A program made the translations under genes and the position numbers. Shown one piece after another: positions 1-11,150 of a DNA stretch of 64,000 bases; position 1 is the first letter of the stretch; every line of letters starts with the position of its first letter. This DNA comes from Erodium maritimum. Taxonomy: Eukaryota; Streptophyta; Magnoliopsida; Geraniales; Geraniaceae. The DNA is taken from contig OY997592.1 in assembly GCA_963921825.1 (NCBI GenBank), forward strand, positions 19,161,432-19,225,431. The letters run 5' to 3'. The notes under the pieces are model-generated. The model searched no databases. It saw only the letters and a list, made by a program, of their open reading frames with translations, and was not told the origin of the DNA.

Positions 1-2636
1 TTATGGAACAATCGATGCTCAACGGCCTACCTCAACTTGAAGTCAAAACCGATATTGTTTGTGCTGGATGTCAATATGGCAAAGCCCACCAACTACCATA
101 CAAGGAGTCAAAGTTCAGAGCAAAGAAACCATTAGACTTAATTCACTCTGATGTGTTCGGTCCAGTCAAGCAAATGTCGATCAGTGGGATGCGGTACATG
201 GTGACGTTCATTGATGACTACTCGAGGTATGTATGGGTTTTCTTCATGGAAGAAAAGTCTGATACATTCTCAAAATTTCAAGAATTCAAGATGATGGTCG
301 AATGAGAAGTGGGAATGAAGATTCATTGTCTACGCTTAGACAATGGAGGAGAATACACGTCGGGTGAATTTGATCAATTTCTAAACGAGTCTGGAATACG
401 TCGTCAACTTACATGTGCCAACATACCACAAAAAAATGGTGTAGCTGAGAGAAAGAATCGACATCTTGTTGAGATTTGTCGAAGCATGCTGCACGCGAAG
501 AATGTCCCAGGAAGATTTTGGGCCGAAGCTATGCGAACTGCCGCCCATGTGATCAACAAACTTCCCCAACCAAGGTTAGGTTTTATCTCACCATTTGAGA
601 CGTTATGGAAAATTAAACCTACAGTTAGCTATTTTCGAGTATTTGGCTGTGTTTGCTACGTATTTGTTCCTAGTCATTTACGAAGCAAGTTTCACAAGAA
701 AGCAATCAGATGTATATTTGTTGGATACGAAAATCAAAGAAAAGGGTGGAAGTGTTGTGATCCAACAAGTGGAAAATGCTACACCTCAAGAGATGTAGTG
801 TTTGATGAAGCATCTTCGTGGTGGTCCTCAGAGAAGAAAGTCATATCAGACTCAAACAACATGGAAGAAATTCTACAACAGAAGATGGGGGAGCAAACTG
901 CACACATTTGACCAAGTGGTGACATGCCTGAAGAACCAAGCGACATTGATGAGGAAGAAATTGCTCAACCAAGTGAAGCTGGTGAAAAGGAAATGACACC
1001 TCCACAACTCAGGCGGACAGAAAGAATCCGTAAACCAAATCCCAAGTATGCCAACGTAGCCACTTTAGAAGACGATGTTCAGGAGCCGGAAACGTATGAA
1101 GAAGCATCACAAGACTCGGTATGGCAGAAGGCGATAAAAGAAGAAATTGCAGCCATGGAGAAAAGTCAGACTTCGGAACTGGTGCCAAGACCAAGAGATA
1201 TCAAACCCATTTCCTGCAAGTGGGTCTATAAAATTAAGCGTCGCCCGGATGGATCAATCGAGAGATACAAGGCTCGTCTGGTAGCCCGAGGGTTCTCTCA
1301 ACAATATGGACTAGACTATGATGAAACGTTTAGTCCAGTGGCGAAGATCACTACCGTACGGGTCCTACTAGCACTTGCGGCAAGTAAAGATTAGAAATTA
1401 TGGCAGATGGATGTGAAGAACGCCTTCTTACACGGAGAGCTAGACCGGGAGATCTACATGAACCAACCAAAGGGATTTGAGGATGCAAATAATCCCAACC
1501 ATGTGTGCAAACTGAGGAAAGCTCTTTATGGATTGAAGCAGGCGCCAAGAGCTTGGTATGGTAAGATTGCCGAATTTCTTACTCAAAGTAATTATTTAGT
1601 TGCGCATGCAGACTCAAGCCTATTTATCAAAGAAAGAGAAGGAAAGTTGGCAATTGTGCTGGTTTATGTGGATGACTTAATCATCACCGGGGATGATGAA
1701 AGTGAAATTCAACAAACAAGAGAAAATTTGTCGGTACGCTTCGAAATGAAGGAGCTTGGAATGCTTAAACACTTCTTGGGGCTAGAAGTTGATCGCACCG
1801 AAGAAGGATTGTTCCTCTGCCAACAAAAGTATACAAGAGATATACTTCAAAAGTTTGGAATGTTGGAATGCAAGCCGGTCTCAACACCGATGGAGCCAAA
1901 TGCCAAGATATGTGCACACGAAGGGAATGAGTTGGAAGACGGGACGATGTATGGACAACTAGTAGGTAGTCTCATCTACTTAACTTTAACTTGACCTGAC
2001 ATTTCTTATGCAGTTGGGGTCGTGAGTCAGTACATGAAAAATCCGAAGAAGCCTCACTTGGATACGACTCGACGAATTCTAAGATACATCAAAGGTACAA
2101 TTGACTTTGGTCTTTTGTACAAAAGAGGCGAAGATTGCAAGTTAGTTGGATACTGCGATGCTGACTATGCAGGAGACCACGATACCCGAAGATCAACCAC
2201 TGGGTATGTGTTCAAGCTCGGATCGGGAACCATTTCTTGGTGTAGTAAAACACAACCAACAGTGTCGTTGTCAACTACCGAGGCGGAGTATAGAGCATCA
2301 GCTGCAGCAGCTCAAGAAAGTACATGGCTGATACTCTTAATGAAAGATTTGCACCAGAAAATTGACTATGCGGTAACACTTCATTGCGACAACCAATCTG
2401 CGGTTCGCCTAGCAGAAAATCTAGTATTCCATGCTAGAACAAAGCATGTGGAGGTGTACTATCATTTTATCAGAGATAAAGTTCTGAAGGAAGGAATCGA
2501 GATGCGACAGATCAAGACGGATGATCAAGTGGCAGACTTGTTCACCAAAGGACTGAGTATTGGCAACTGTGAAGGCTTTCGCAGCGAGCTTAACATGGTA
2601 CGAAGAATAGGGGCTAGTGCTGAGGGGGAGTGTTAG
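1..2636 (+). pseudogene. Ty1/copia Pol polyprotein (integrase-RT-RNase H), 5'-truncated by window edge, nonsense-mutated
   Basis: One reading frame (frame 3) runs through the whole segment. It reads GAG-pre-integrase zinc finger ([10 protein letters not shown]), integrase core ([48 protein letters not shown]), then copia reverse transcriptase ([32 protein letters not shown], catalytic YVDDLIITG) and RNase H ([43 protein letters not shown]). Four in-frame stops break it, ending at 305, 911, 1394 and 1994. By comparison with the family, each is explained by one CGA-to-TGA or TGG-to-TAG change. No frameshift is seen, so decay is by point mutation. Gag and protease lie left of the window. The final TAG (2634-2636) falls inside the first bases of the 3' LTR. 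The motifs and the AGGGGGAG-TGTTAGAATATTC junction suggest a Tork/Tnt1-like lineage; the lineage is inferred, the superfamily is certain. Confidence 0.95.
2621..2630 (+). promoter_or_regulatory. Polypurine tract of the copia element
   Basis: The purine run TGAGGGGGAG sits immediately before the TG that opens the 3' LTR, the standard place for plus-strand priming in Ty1/copia elements. Confidence 0.8.
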
Positions 2637-3048
2637 AATATTCACCACTAGCCCAATTGGGCTTAGCCCAATAATTTAATAATTAGTAAAAGCCCATTAT
2701 TAGTAAGAGTCCATTAGTGGAAGGATGTGGAAGCTTGTAGAAGCATGGAGACAAGTCTTTCATTTGTAGACTTTTAGGATATTTTCATGGAGAGTTCTAG
2801 AGGATAAATCATAGCCACTAATAGTGCTTAGAGTAGAACAAATCCTAACCATCCATTTTAGGATGCTAGTACTATAAATAAGGGTAGGAACTCATTTGTC
2901 AAGCATCCAAGAAACACAAAGTGTAGTAGTCTTGTAGAGTGAGTGTCCTAAAAGAGTCTTGTAGTGTGAGTAACTCTTAATGTTGTAATCTCTTCTTGAG
3001 TGGTGTTAATAGAAAGTGTTGCCTTCCATCAAAGAGTTGTGTTCAACA
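2631..3048 (+). mobile_element. 3' LTR of the Ty1/copia element (418 bp)
   Basis: The segment begins TGTTAGAATATTC directly after the polypurine tract and ends GTGTTCAACA, giving the expected TG...CA ends with TGTT/AACA inverted termini. A TATAAATA box lies at 2873-2880. The following sequence (from 3049) is the interior of a Harbinger transposase, which fixes the right border. The 5' LTR and the left target-site duplication are outside the window, so the duplication cannot be checked. Confidence 0.85.
2873..2880 (+). promoter_or_regulatory. TATA box in copia LTR
   Basis: TATAAATA occurs 243 bp into the LTR, a usual position for the U3 promoter; transcription would begin roughly 25-35 bp downstream. 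This is a motif-based call only. Confidence 0.5.
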
Positions 3049-4003
3049 TGCCCATGTTGGGTAAATGTCGTCCACCAAGTAATAAGGTCGGTCGTACCGA
3101 TGGCCGTTAATCTCGTACTCCACAGCTAGCTCACGGTCGTAGTGAGTGTCTTGGAATAGGCGAGTTGAGGACGTTGATGTCGTTTTTCGAGCCAACCATC
3201 CCAAAAAACGCATGCCAAATCCATAAATCACGGGACGCTACAGCTTCAAGCATAATCGGCTTGTCCCCGTGGTGACCTCCCCGTCCATGGGCTCCCTGTT
3301 CTTCGGTCGGGCAGTTCTTCCACTTCCAATGCATGCAATCAAGACTCCCCGCCATTCCGGGAAACCCTCGGCTGTACCCTTCTCGGAGTAAGCGTTGCAT
3401 GTCAACCAGTGTGGGTGTACGCTCATACTCGGCTCTGAATACCTCAATGACGGCCTTGCAAAACTTACGTAAACATTCAAGTATGGTGCTTACCCCAATG
3501 TGCAGAGTTCCGTCCAATGAATCGGCCGAGGACCCATACGCAAGCATCCGTATAGCGCCAGTGCACTTCTGTTCCGTTGATAAGCCCGGCCGTGAGGAAG
3601 CATTGGGCCTCTGTTCGAAGTACCTGTCGTGAGCCTTCACCGCGTCCATAATCCGTTGAAAAAGTGGTATGCACATATGGAACCGACGCCTAAACATATC
3701 AGGGCCATATACGGGTTGTTCGTCAAAATAGTTCCTCATCAATTGGTTGTGGGCTTCAGAACGACCTCTGTTAATCTCTCGTCGCATTGGTTCCCCACGG
3801 ATGGCCCTCTGGATCCTTGACATTGCTCTCTGCATGTTCCTCTCAATCATCCGTCGGAATTGTCGCTCAATTGGCCGCATTTGGGCTGCCATATCCTCAT
3901 ATGTCGGTAGTTGGGCTGCCATCTCCTCATACGTCGGCATTCGGCCAGCCAGCTCCTCGTATGTCGGAACCTCAACGTCGGACATAACCTCGTCGTCGGA
4001 CAT
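3049..4003 (-). pseudogene. PIF/Harbinger transposase (HARBI1-like plant nuclease family), truncated and frameshifted
   Basis: An open frame from the start codon at 4003 to 3131 encodes 290 residues. The N-terminus carries four short repeats of the form PTYEEMAAQ(L/M), followed by a basic region and the plant transposase core. GSLDCMHW holds the first catalytic Asp and SKNDINVL the second Asp of the DDE triad. A frameshift near 3150-3160 moves the reading into another frame, which continues with TLFQDTHYDRELAVEYEING-like sequence and YYLVDDIYPTWA down to the copia border at 3049. The region with the third catalytic acidic residue is missing here. The gene was probably active once; it is now disrupted by both the frameshift and the copia insertion. 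Confidence 0.88.
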
Positions 4004-4381
4004 TTTGGAAATTAGAGAGTAGAAAGTGAAAATGAAAGAGTGAAAGTGGAGAATAGTGTGGACAAAATGAGGATTGGGTATTTATAGGGTTTGAATTTAC
4101 TGATTTTGAATTAAAAAAAATAGCCATTACCCGAGCGTTGTCAAACGGTCGGCTGGGGATACCACGTGGTGGCACGAGAGAGGGCCACGCTAGATGGGGA
4201 GCGCGGAGCGGGGACCACGCGCCCGGCCAGCAAACGAGGGCCGAGGAGCGAGGAGCGAGGAGCGGGCCGAGTGTTTTAGAGCCGCGGGCTGCGTTTTTTC
4301 CAGCCCACAACGGAACGGACCACGGTGTGCGGACCGAGCGCACGCAGGTCGGGGGCGAGGGCCGGCCCGTTGTGCATGCTC
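3049..4381 (-). mobile_element. PIF/Harbinger DNA transposon, 5' portion, interrupted by the copia insertion
   Basis: The element reads on the minus strand. Its 5' end is at 4381, where the minus strand starts GAGCATGCACAACGG, close to the common plant PIF/Harbinger terminus (GAGCATCCACAATGGG type), next to a TTA (4382-4384) fitting the 3-bp TWA duplication. A roughly 380-bp leader (4004-4381, partly GC-rich) precedes the transposase gene. The copia LTR cuts the element at 3048/3049; the 3' part and second terminal repeat must lie left of the window beyond the copia element. No Myb-like second ORF is present in the retained part. Confidence 0.8.
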
Positions 4382-4736
4382 TTATACCATGACCTTCACA
4401 TTCTTCCTTTTATTTTTATTTTCTTTTTTAAATCAAAACCTATGCAATCTCGTTTTCACCCTCACTCAAAACCTCTCAACCCCATTTTCTATCTCACTCT
4501 TATCGATATCTTATCCTCCTTCCAATCCCCCCAACTCCCTCAACTTCAGGTTGGTCCAACCGACCCCTTAGCGTCGTCGGAAGGTTACATTGCGACCGTC
4601 TGGAGCTCGTCACGCAGCCACAGACACAACCACGTTCTTCTTCTCTAAGGTATGTTGTTAGTTCTTTTCATGTCGATTTATTTTTCTTGTTGGTCAAAAC
4701 TTATAAGAGGTAATTTTAGAAATTCAGATTGTAACA
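4382..4736 (+). other. Host sequence between two transposons, possibly an old 5' exon with splice donor
   Basis: The segment lies between the Harbinger end and the gypsy target-site duplication. It is pyrimidine-rich from about 4385 to 4560, then more balanced, and contains TCTCTAAG|GTATGTTG near 4644-4657, a good plant donor consensus followed by T-rich intron-like sequence. It could be the first exon of a host gene whose intron received the gypsy element, but no matching downstream exon was recognised after 16648. Open frames across it are short and show no known domain. Confidence 0.25.
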
Positions 4737-4741
4737 ACACT
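4737..4741. repeat. Target-site duplication, left copy (ACACT)
   Basis: ACACT immediately precedes the LTR start at 4742 and recurs at 16643-16647 immediately after the far LTR. A perfect 5-bp direct repeat is the signature of gypsy integration and shows that both LTR borders belong to one insertion. Confidence 0.9.
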
Positions 4742-7700
4742 TGTCACGCCTCAAATCCGGTTTTGACCAGACTCGAGACGTGACCGAAATTAAAAGTAGA
4801 AAAGCAATAATTAACTAACAAAAACCTTTATAATATCAAAATAAACTCTCTCAAATCAACATCGATAAATAGTTCCAAAACTTCCAATGAGTCACAGCTC
4901 AACATAAAGAGTCAAATAAATAATGTTTAGAACACACGACCAACATAACTCTAAGATAAGCCCCAAGGTGTCCAAAAGCTCCCGAGCCTCGAACTCACTA
5001 GATATCAGTTGCGCCTGTAAAACAGTAAGAAACCAAAGGGGGTGAGCTTACGCTCAGTAGGAAAAACCTTAACAACTCAACCCTTAGATCAATACTGTAC
5101 TGTATAAACAGATCAATCAAATAACAATATAATACGATTAACAATGAAATAATATAAAAACAAGATAGGATAAGATAAGCATTGTACTCTTAAAGATAAC
5201 ACTAACTTGAAAGGTTCCATAAAAACTATTATAACGTATCATAACGATTAAAATGGGAGTAATTGATATCACGCCAACCACTTGCTTTCTCAAGCCCCCG
5301 ATCCATGAATAGATTCTAGTGTCATCTCGGTTCCCATATTCCGATCCACTAGAGTATTCATATCACATCAGATTTTCCCTCGGTCCAGAGGTGGCACATA
5401 CATCGGGGCTACCGGAAACCATCCCCTCGGGACGCTCATCGTCGGGATTCCCGGAAATGCCCCCAAAGGACCATAGGTCATAGGGAACCAAGGTAGTGCT
5501 CCCGTAGGACGCATACACTTGGGTGAAGCCACACTAACCATCTCTCACGAAATAATCCAACCAACTGCCCCGTAGGGTCCGATAATCAATGCCCTCGGGC
5601 TCCAATAATCAATCCTCATAATCTCAGTAATCAATGCCCTCAGGCTCCAACAATCAATCCTCATAATATCCAGTAACCAATGCCCTCAGGCTCCAATGCT
5701 CAACCCATACCTCACAGTATCTGTTAACTTCAACCACCACAACGGCAACGGATTAACCCCCCCCCCCCCCCCCCGGTGTAGTACCGAACCGAACAACCAA
5801 ACCACTCAAGAATAAGAATAAGGAAAATGCACTATAATTCATCCATCACTGAATGCTTCTCAAATCACACTTTCATCACATCAAAGACATCCAATAACAC
5901 TCCACACTTACCGTATATTTACCTGTCACGAACCATCGGTACATCGATCACCTGATTGTACCCCTTGGCACAACAAGTCATACTCGATCATCCGTTCAAT
6001 CAACAAGTAATTCAACATGTAATCACTCAACCAAGCATGTAAACATTCAACCAATCAAACATAAAGGAAACTAGTTTCATTAGACTCCTGATTATCCTAA
6101 CAACTAGTAACCAAGCATGTGAACCTAGCACACAACTAATCCGAGAGCTCAACACAGCCTCTCTACCAGTAAATCAATTCCCAAGTATTGAAAGCGAGTT
6201 ACACTAGTCATCTTCATCCTAAGCATGCATTCTAGGCACTTCCGGTTATTAATAATTGAAAGACAATTATTCTAGTTATTCGCATCCTATAGGCAATTCT
6301 AGGACCTTTCCGATTTTATTATCCTAACATGCATACTAAGCGTTTAAATAAGAAGTTAAGACTTTCCCTACCTCTTGGTAAACCTCTAAAACTCTGTTGT
6401 CAAACTCGGTAGTCACAACTCCGTTCTTCACACGTGTTCCGGCGTGATCTTCGTTCTTCTAGCTCGAAACCAAGTTCTTCCTTCCTTCCTTGCTCGGTAC
6501 CGCGGTCTTAGACCACAATAAGATCAAAAATGAGTAACTCAACGATGCTCTTCTCCCCAAAATACTGAACAATACTCAAGTAATGGAAATAAGGTTTGAA
6601 GAAATGATTTAAGAATCGAAAAGGGCTAAAAGGAAGGGTTTTGGGTTCTGGGGGTCTGATCCAGAACGCCATACGGACCGTGTGGCTAGCCGTGCCGGAA
6701 CCTGGCAAGGACCGTATCACAGTCCGGCCCGGGAGCTAGCACGGACCGTGTCACAGACCGGCCCGGAGTGCGACACGGACCGCGTGAGGTACCGTGCCGG
6801 ACTCCCGTCCGTTCCGTGCCGCGTGCCGTGCTGGTTGCTGGCCCATTCCGTGCGGCCTGCCGTGCCGGCACCTGGCCCGGTCCGGGTCATGTACCGCGCC
6901 AAACCTGACCAGTTCCTTCCCCTTTCTTCCCCAACTCGAGTTTCACGAAAATCATAACAAAAACCCCATTTCCATGTCCTCTTAACTCCAAAATGTTCAT
7001 CCAAAGTTACCCAACATCAACACCCTCAATGGGTTCATCAAAACTTCAACCAAAGTACAATCCAAACATCCTACTTCACTACTTCTTCTCCAAGCAACAA
7101 CCACAAAGCTAGTTCTTCAACATTAAGCCAAAAACCCACAAAACCCATAGATTGAAAGTGGATGGAATGAGAAGTTTAGAGTATCCATACCTTGAGGATG
7201 TGTAGGAGAAGAAGCTAGCAAGCTTGGGAAGGAGAATTGGTGGAAAGATGAGCCAAAAACCTCCTATTTGCTCTCTTTCTTCTTGCTCAAGACAAGAGCT
7301 CCTCTCTTCTCTCCCTTTAGAATTTCTCTGCAGCAAAATGAGGGAAAATGCTGAATTTGTGCCCAACAATTGCCTTAAATGACCTACAAGCTAAATGACC
7401 CAAAAGCCCCTTGCTAGTTTTATCCTTTTAGAGCCTTTAGGGAGGGTCAAAAGGTCATTTCAACTCCTTTTCTTCTCATCCAAGCCTCCAATGCCATGTG
7501 GCATTGTGGGAGCCACTTTATTTTAATGAGATCAGCAGTCCAATTTTTGTCGTGAAAGTCGATATAAAGTCCAAGTTTGACCAGAAATTGACCGTTACAA
7601 AATTACAGTCAAACTGAAAGAAATGACCCAACTAAGCTAACCGTGATGACGGCTAAGCTTTTTGGGTCCCGGAAATGTCCCGAATGACTTCCTGAGTCTT

Positions 7701-7780
7701 CGGTTGACTTTTCCGGCCAAAAGTCAAACTTGGTTAGAAATCGCCGGTACTACCGGGATCGACCGGGGGCGGTTCTTACA
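4742..7780 (-). repeat. 3' LTR of the gypsy element (3039 bp)
   Basis: Begins TGTCACGCCTC and ends GGTTCTTACA on the plus strand. It contains roughly 48-bp imperfect repeats of the type AATCAATGCCCTC(A/G)GGCTCC at about 5580-5700, a run of 18 C at 5757-5774, a GC-rich stretch with many copies of CGGACCGTG-like words (about 6670-6900), and the hairpin/splice-like block at 5013-5056. Several minus-strand open frames inside it are shared with the other LTR and show no known domain. Confidence 0.93.
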
Positions 7781-7785
7781 ATCTA

Positions 7786-7797
7786 CCCCCCTTAAAA
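7786..7797 (-). promoter_or_regulatory. Polypurine tract of the gypsy element
   Basis: On the minus strand the sequence reads TTTTAAGGGGGG followed by TAGAT and then the LTR start TGTAAGAACC. It is the expected purine-rich plus-strand primer next to the 3' LTR. Confidence 0.75.
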
Positions 7798-7829
7798 GAA
7801 TTTCGTCCCCGAATTTAAAATAAGGTACC

Positions 7830-10800
7830 TCAAAGATCAAACAGGTGTGGGTACTTCTCCCGTGTCTCATCCTCACGCTCCCACGTTGACACGGATCCTC
7901 GGCTTCGCCACTGCACCAATACTAGTGGAATCGTCTTGTTCGATAGAACCTTCTCCTTCGTACCCAAGATCTTGACAGGCTGCTCCTCAAATGAGACATC
8001 ATCAGCTACTTCGATGTATGTCCACTCAATAATGTGAGAAGGATCCGCCATGTACTTCCGCAATTGGGACACGTGAAAAACGTTGTGCACGTTCCCAAGC
8101 TGCGGTGGCAATGTTAACCGATAAGCTACGGCTCCAACTCGATCCAAGATCTCAAATGGTCCAATGAAACGCGGTGAGAGCTTTCCTCCACCGCGGTTAA
8201 ACCGCAATAGACCCTTCTTCGGGCTCACCCTCAGAAATACATGATCTCCCACCGAGAACTCAGCGGTCTGCGATGTCTGTCTGCATAGCTCTTCTGACGA
8301 CTCTGTGCGGTCTTCAACCGCTCTCTAATCAACGCGACCTTCTCGGTCGCGCTCTCTGACCATGTCTGGACCAAGTAAGTTACGTTCCCCTACCTCTGCC
8401 CAACATACTGGCGACCTACACGGTCTGCCGTACAAAGCCTCAAATGGTGTCATCCCTATGCTGGACTGATAACTACTGTTGTAGGCAAACTCTGCTAGAG
8501 GTAGGTGATCCTCCCATGATCCCTGAAAGTCTAGCACACAAGCTCGAAGCATGTCCTCCAAAATCTGAATGGTGCGCTCTAACTGTCCGTCTGTCTCAGG
8601 ATGGTAAGCTGTACTCAACAGCACCTCTGTCCCCAATGCCTTCTGTAGGCTCTTCCAGAATCTGGATGTGAAACGCGGATCCCTATCAGATACCACTGAT
8701 ACCGGTACTCCATGAAGACGAATAATCTCCCTGATGTATAACCGACTCAACATGTCCACAATGTCAGTCATTCGCATCGCCAGAAAGTGTGCCGACTTGG
8801 TCAGTCGATCAACCACAACCCAAATAGCATCATGTCCCTTAGACGACCTCGGTAATCCACATACAAAATCCATAATAACGTGTTCCCACTTCCACACGGA
8901 GACCGGTAAAGGCTGTAGTAAGCCAGCGGGCCGCTGATGCTCCGTCTTCACCTGCTGACAGGTGAGGCACCTCGAAACAAAGTCTGCTACTGCCCTGCGC
9001 ATCCCAAGCCACCAGAATTGTCGTCGGATGTCCCTATACATCTTGGTGCCACCGGGGTGCACAGCAAGCCGGGAGTGATGGCACTCTCTTAACACGGTGT
9101 CCCTACATCCTCGGGGTACAAACAACCGTCCTCTAAAACGAAGACTCTGATCTGCACTCAACTCCCAACCATCGATCTGGTCACCGTCCATCAGTCTCTC
9201 ACGAATCCCTGTCGCCTCAGCATCCTCGGCCTGTGCCTCTAGCACCCGAGTAATCAACGTGGGTTGAGCCACCAATGCACATAAAGCCATGCCATCCGTG
9301 ATCTCCTCTAGCTCCAGTCTGAATGAGCTCAACTCCTCCAGCATGTTCCACTCTTGGACTATCATGCTGGCCACGCAATGAGTCGACTTCCTGCTTAGAG
9401 CATCTGCGACAACATTCGCCTTGCCCGGATGATAGAGAAGCTCGAAATCGTACTCCTGAAGTAACTCCATCCATCGCCTCTGGCGCATGTTCAAGTCGCG
9501 CTGAGAGAAAATATACTTGAGGCTCTTGTGGTCCGAGAATACTCTAAACTGCTCACCGTACAGATAGTGCCTCCAACTCTTTAATACAAAGACCACTGCT
9601 GCTAGTTCTAGATCATGGGTCGGGTAGGTGCGCTCATGCACCTTCAATTGTCTTGAGCCATAAACAACTACCTTCCCGGACTGCATCAAAACACAACCGA
9701 GTCCCTCGCCTGAGGCGTCACAGTACACATCGTAGCCCACCCCCCTCCCCGGAAAAATCAACATTGGAGCGGTGGTCAGTCTAGCCTTTAGCTCTGAGAA
9801 AGAGTGTTCACACTCACTCGTCCAAAGGAACTCCGCTCCTTTGCGAGTCAACGCTGTCATAGGTGCAGCCAAACGTGAGAAGTCCTGAACAAAGCGTCGA
9901 TAATAACCTGCCAATCCTAGGAAACTACGGATCTCAAAAACATTCTTGGGTCTCGCCCACTTCGAAACTGCATCGACCTTCGCTGGGTCGACTAAGATAC
10001 CATCCCGGGACACTACATGTCCGAGGAATTTCACCTCTGCGAGCCAGAATTCGCACTTCTCCAGGTTCCCATACAGTTGGTGAGTACGTAACAAGGTCAA
10101 CACTATCCTCAAGTGCTCCTTGTGTGCCTCTTCACTAGGCGAGTATGTCAAGATGTCATCAACGAAGACTACGACAAACTGATCCAGGTAAGGTCTGAAT
10201 ATGCCATTCATCAAATCCATGAAGGCTGCTGGCGCGTTCGTCAACCCGAACGGCATCACTAGAAACTCAAAGTGTCCGTACCGTGTTCGGAACGCGGTCT
10301 TCTCCACATCCTCCCTTCGGACTCTCAATTAATAGTAGCCTGATCTTAGATCAATCTTGGAGAAGCAGGTTGCTCCTCTCAGTTGATCGAACAGATCATC
10401 GATCCTCGGCATCGGTTAACGGTTCTTCACCGTAACCCGGTTCAACTTCCGATAATCGATTCACATCCTCAAGGCACCACCCTTCTTCTTGACGAAGAGG
10501 GCGGGTGCTCCCCACGGTGAAACACTAGGGCGGATGAAACCCTTCTCCTGCAACTCTTCGAGTTGTCGCTTCAACTCGACTAACTCAGCTGGCGCGAATC
10601 GATAAGGCGTCATCGAGATTGGCGCGGTGCCTGGGATCAAGTCGATCCAGAACTCTATCTCGCGCGCTGGCGGTAATCATGATAGCTCCTCCAGAAACAC
10701 GTCCGGAAACTCACACACTACCCTCGGTAGGTCTCTATCACCTTGCACAACCTCGGCCTCCGCTCCCGTAGTCAAAGCGGAAAGAAGGACTCCGCTCTTG

Positions 10801-11150
10801 CTACCCAAAACACAAGTAATCACTCTGTCACCTAACCGCACGGTCACCTGACGTCGAAAGAAATCGATCGTCGCTCGATACCTCGTAAGCCAGTCCATCC
10901 CTAAGATCACGTTGAAAGCAGTCATCTCCAGAATGAGTAAGTCACCAACAAAGGGGCACTCTGCCACTCGAACCTCACAATCTCGACAGAAAGTATCCAG
11001 CACTACCTCCCCCGTAACCGGGGTCTCAAAACACAAAGGTCTACCGAGGAACTCCACACTCAAACCCAAAGAACGAGCAAAAGAGGTAGAAATAAACGAA
11101 TGGGAAGCACCAGTGTCGAACAGAAAAGACGCCCACGAATTAAAAAGTAA
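7830..11150 (-). pseudogene. Gypsy Pol: protease, RT, RNase H, integrase, chromodomain; interrupted
   Basis: Read on the minus strand. The aspartic protease active site DTGAS is at about 11117-11103, with ILGMDWL further on. RT carries VVFVDDIL (catalytic DD near 10155), RNase H carries [15 protein letters not shown] and [18 protein letters not shown] motifs, and integrase carries the HHCC finger ([11 protein letters not shown]...CLTCQQ), [11 protein letters not shown] and [12 protein letters not shown]. The C-terminus (LVQWRSRGSVSTWEREDE...) is chromodomain-like. Stops lie at 10677-10679, 10461-10463, 10416-10418 and 10329-10331, in otherwise conserved RT text. The stretch from about 8350 to 8275 is out of frame between two compensating indels. 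The longest surviving frame (8325-10328, 667 residues) covers RT to integrase. It cannot yield a complete polyprotein. Confidence 0.93.

Noticed and set aside
6686..7004. Small Arg-rich proteins in the gypsy LTR
   Set aside because: Open frames on both strands come from GC-rich CGGACCGTG-type repeats, and their counterparts in the other LTR differ by frameshifts.
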